Assembly (NCBI RefSeq): GCF_021390675.1
Contig: NZ_JAJEJV010000004.1
Coordinates: 3,596,001 to 3,660,000 of the forward strand
Source: Dyella sp. 2HG41-7
Lineage (GTDB): Bacteria > Pseudomonadota > Gammaproteobacteria > Xanthomonadales > Rhodanobacteraceae
Reading direction: 5' to 3'
Length of the DNA stretch: 64,000 nucleotides
Shown: positions 61,681-64,000 of the stretch, one piece after another
How positions within the stretch are numbered: the stretch's first letter is position 1
How the letters are laid out: every line of letters begins with the position of its first letter
The notes under the pieces: model-generated
The model's database searches: none
What the model saw: only the letters and a program-made list of their open reading frames with translations
What the model was told of the DNA's origin: nothing
Position numbers and translations under genes: made by a program

Positions 61681-62664
61681 TTACTTCAACGGCGCGATCA
61701 CTTGTTCGATGGCGCCGAAGATCGACACACCATTCTTGTCGGTGACATCGATGCGCAAGGTATCGCCAAATTTCATAAAGGGCGTGCTCGGCTTGCCATC
61801 GCGCAAGGTTTCCACCGTGCGCTGCTCGGCCAGGCACGAAGCGCCTTTGCCGGTGTCTTCGTTGGCGATCGTCCCAGAGCCCACGATGGTGCCGGCGGTA
61901 AGCGGCCGCGTTTTGGCGGCGTGCGCCACCAGCTGTGCAAAATTGAATTGCATATCCACGCCGCATTCGGCCTCGCCGAACCATTTGCCGTTGAGCCACG
62001 TGCGCATCGGCAGATGCAGCTTATTGTCTTGCCACACACCATCGAGTTCGTCCGGCGTAACGAACACCGGCGACAACGCAGAACGTGGCTTCGATTGCAG
62101 AAAACCGAAACCCTTCGCAAGCTCGCCAGGAATAAGACCGCGCAAACTCACGTCGTTGACCAAGCCAACCAATTGGATGTGTTCAGCGGCCTGCGCAACG
62201 GTCATCGCCATCGGCACGTCGTCAGTGATCACGACGACTTCCGCTTCCAGATCGATGCCGTAATCTTCGCTCGGCACCACCACCGGATCGCGTGGCCCCA
62301 GAAAACCTGCACTGGTCGCTTGATACATCAACGGATCGACGTAGAACGATTCAGGAACTTCCGCGCCACGCGCACGACGCACACGTTCGACATGCGGCAG
62401 ATACGCACTGCCGTCGACAAATTCGTAAGCGCGCGGCAACGGCGCGGCAAGCTTGGTCATGTCGAGCGCAAACGCGCCGGATGCCTTGCCTGCATTGAGC
62501 TCGTCCGACAACGCATTCAAGCGCGGCGCGATGTTCGACCAATCGTCGAGCGCCGCCTGCATCGTCGCGGCGATGCCGGTCGCTTTCACCGCGTGCGTAA
62601 GATCGCGACTCACCACGACCAGCGTACCGTCGCGACCGCCTTCCTTGAGACTGCCCAGTTTCAT
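61681..62664 (-). CDS. fahA: Fumarylacetoacetate hydrolase
   Basis: Last step of tyrosine/homogentisate breakdown, yielding fumarate and acetoacetate. From ATG 62664 (MKLGSLKEGGRDG) 327 residues. FAH-fold motifs: SFYVDPLMYQATSAGFLGP, the metal-binding DYGIDLEAEVVVI (Asp, Glu), LVNDVSLRGLIP with Asp, and AGTIVGSGTIANEDTGKG. It lies directly downstream of homogentisate dioxygenase, which supports the assignment over other FAH-family enzymes. Confidence 0.92.
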   Translation of the reverse strand: MKLGSLKEGGRDGTLVVVSRDLTHAVKATGIAATMQAALDDWSNIAPRLNALSDELNAGKASGAFALDMTKLAAPLPRAYEFVDGSAYLPHVERVRRARGAEVPESFYVDPLMYQATSAGFLGPRDPVVVPSEDYGIDLEAEVVVITDDVPMAMTVAQAAEHIQLVGLVNDVSLRGLIPGELAKGFGFLQSKPRSALSPVFVTPDELDGVWQDNKLHLPMRTWLNGKWFGEAECGVDMQFNFAQLVAHAAKTRPLTAGTIVGSGTIANEDTGKGASCLAEQRTVETLRDGKPSTPFMKFGDTLRIDVTDKNGVSIFGAIEQVIAPLK

Positions 62665-62730
62665 GTCATTGCTCCGCCGGCTGCGCAACCGCGCGGCCTT
62701 TCACGTAGTCGATGTGCAGCGATGCGCAGG

Positions 62731-64000
62731 TCACGCACGCTCCGGATTGAAATGCTTTTTGATGCCCTGCCAGCACGTGTAGTAATCGCGCTGCAGCAGC
62801 GGCGTATCGAGCGCCTGCATCGTCGGATGAATGACTTTGCGCGTTTCGAACATAAACGCCATGGTGCCGGTGAGATGATCGGGCTTACTGATATCCGCGA
62901 CCGTCGCTTTTTCGAAGCTCGCCGCATCCGGTCCATGACCGCTCATGCAGTTATGCAGACTCGCGCCGCCCGGCGCAAAACCGCCGGCCTTTGCGTCGTA
63001 CACGCCTTCGATCAAGCCCATAAATTCGCTGGCGATATTGCGATGGAAATACGGCGGACGGAACGTATGCTCGGCCACCAGCCAGCGCGGCGGGAAGATT
63101 ACGAAATCCACATTCGCGGTGCCGGGTGTATCGCTGGGCGAGGTAAGCACGGTGAAGATCGACGGATCTGGATGATCCACGCTGATCGAACCGACCGTAT
63201 TGAAGTGCGTGAGATCGTATTTGTAGGGCGCGTAATTGCCGTGCCACGCGACCACGTCCAACGGCGAATGATCGATGCTCGCGTTCCACAACGAACCTTG
63301 AAACTTCGCGATCAATTCGAAGTTGCCTTCCACGTCTTCGTACGCCGCGTGCGGCGTGAGAAAGTCGCGCGGCAAGGCCATGGAGTTAGCGCCGATCGGA
63401 CCGTTATCGGGCAGGCGCAGCAAGCTGCCGAAATTCTCCGCGACATAACCGCGCGCTTCGGCATCCATCAGTTCCACGCGAAAACGTACGCCGCGCGGAA
63501 TCACGGCAATCTCGAGCGGCTTGACGTCGAGCACGCCAAACTCAGTGGCGATGCGCAGTCGCCCAAGTTGCGGCACGATCAGCAATTCGCCGTCGGCGTC
63601 GTAGAAGAAGCGTCCCTGCATGGAACGATTCGCGGCGTAGATATGAATGCCGCAACCGGCCTGCTCCGCGGGACCGCCGTTGCCGGCGACCGTCACCAGA
63701 CCATCGACGAAATCCGTCGGCGGGCCCGGTATCGGCCACGGGTCCCAACGCAACTGATTGGGTGTCGGCGGCGCTTCGTCGAAGCGATTGTGAAAAGTGG
63801 TGTGCGGACGCGGCTCGAACGGCTTGTGCATGGCCGCCGGACGAATGCGATACAGCCAGCTGCGCCGATTGCTATGCCGCGGCGCGGTGAATGCGCTGCC
63901 GGAAAGCTGCTCCGCATACAAACCGTGCGCCACGCGCTGCGGCGAATTCTGGCCGACCGGAAGCACGCCCGGAATCGCTTCGCTGGCAAATTCGTTGCCG
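62731..64000 (-). CDS. hmgA: Homogentisate 1,2-dioxygenase (5' end cut by window edge)
   Basis: Opens the ring of homogentisate to maleylacetoacetate. The reading frame is open to base 64000 and matches HmgA from just after its start: [40 protein letters not shown] (in part), [20 protein letters not shown]. The Fe-binding region is in [20 protein letters not shown] with [12 protein letters not shown] (His and Glu). Ends HFNPERA. Only a few N-terminal residues are missing. Followed after 66 bp by fahA, forming the hmgA-fahA catabolic unit. Confidence 0.96.
   Translation of the reverse strand, partial: GNEFASEAIPGVLPVGQNSPQRVAHGLYAEQLSGSAFTAPRHSNRRSWLYRIRPAAMHKPFEPRPHTTFHNRFDEAPPTPNQLRWDPWPIPGPPTDFVDGLVTVAGNGGPAEQAGCGIHIYAANRSMQGRFFYDADGELLIVPQLGRLRIATEFGVLDVKPLEIAVIPRGVRFRVELMDAEARGYVAENFGSLLRLPDNGPIGANSMALPRDFLTPHAAYEDVEGNFELIAKFQGSLWNASIDHSPLDVVAWHGNYAPYKYDLTHFNTVGSISVDHPDPSIFTVLTSPSDTPGTANVDFVIFPPRWLVAEHTFRPPYFHRNIASEFMGLIEGVYDAKAGGFAPGGASLHNCMSGHGPDAASFEKATVADISKPDHLTGTMAFMFETRKVIHPTMQALDTPLLQRDYYTCWQGIKKHFNPERA

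Overview
The window is chromosomal DNA of moderately high GC from a gammaproteobacterium, most likely Xanthomonadales (Lysobacterales) and, as an inference, the Rhodanobacteraceae (Dyella/Luteibacter-like). The evidence is a Xanthomonas-type Clp regulator beside speD and coq7, the trpGDC-HAD-MarR/GNAT-clp-speD-coq7 order, the rpsI-rplM pair, a class I fructose-bisphosphate aldolase in a sugar-phosphate cluster with tkt, pyk and gap, and the pepP-ygfB / zapA-6S RNA-fthC order. No prophage, CRISPR array, complete insertion sequence or plasmid gene is visible.

Layout. 1-13 kb: the 5' part of spoT, rpoZ, then the phospholipid-transport set mlaA (+) facing mlaFEDCB (-), then gmk-yicC (-) and, divergently, rph-rdgB-hemW, a DUF1631 protein and a PilZ protein. 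13-22 kb: pepQ, a Tat-exported alpha/beta hydrolase, a Tat-exported phospholipase C, pepP-ygfB, then a TIGR02449 coiled-coil gene, zapA, 6S RNA, fthC, an EVE-domain gene and rpiA. 22.7-28.9 kb is more accessory: small proteins, a GNAT, a lipoprotein, D-serine dehydratase, a GH78 rhamnosidase and a TfoX-like protein. At 29-29.3 kb there is tRNA-Gln(CUG) with several copies of its own 3' sequence around it.

29.4-42 kb is conserved housekeeping: rpsI-rplM, a 4Fe-4S/CCG protein, coq7, speD, clp, a MarR-GNAT fusion, a HAD hydrolase, trpC-trpD-trpG, a divergent polytopic membrane protein with a Fur-box-like site upstream, an exported chorismate-lyase-like protein and trpE. 42-45.3 kb is a three-gene operon: an OmpR-type response regulator, a secreted protein and a histidine kinase with a CBM9-like sensor domain. 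The pair resembles the 'proteobacterial dedicated sortase system' regulators, but no sortase is in the window. 45.4-50.4 kb: a micro-ORF, two terminators without an obvious gene, rpe, djlA, a cytochrome c, a 273-bp MITE-like element just before purC, an SMR pump, an Mpo1-like protein and a membrane protein. 50.4-64 kb: repeats, tkt, an outer-membrane beta-barrel gene with a structured leader, an autotransporter remnant, fba, a TonB-C-like protein, pyk, an S1/P1 nuclease, an OsmC protein, gap, a truncated haemoglobin, tpx, and fumarylacetoacetase plus homogentisate dioxygenase (cut by the window end).

Points most worth a second look: the MlaD protein with two tandem MCE domains; the mla locus sitting between gmk and rpoZ; the RR-secreted protein-HK operon with a putative carbohydrate sensor; the MITE that abuts the purC ribosome-binding site; the exported chorismate-lyase-like protein inside an interrupted trp cluster; the autotransporter gene in which signal peptide and barrel end are joined by a deletion; and the palindrome at tRNA-Gln. 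All assignments come from reading the translations and DNA by eye; no database search was run.
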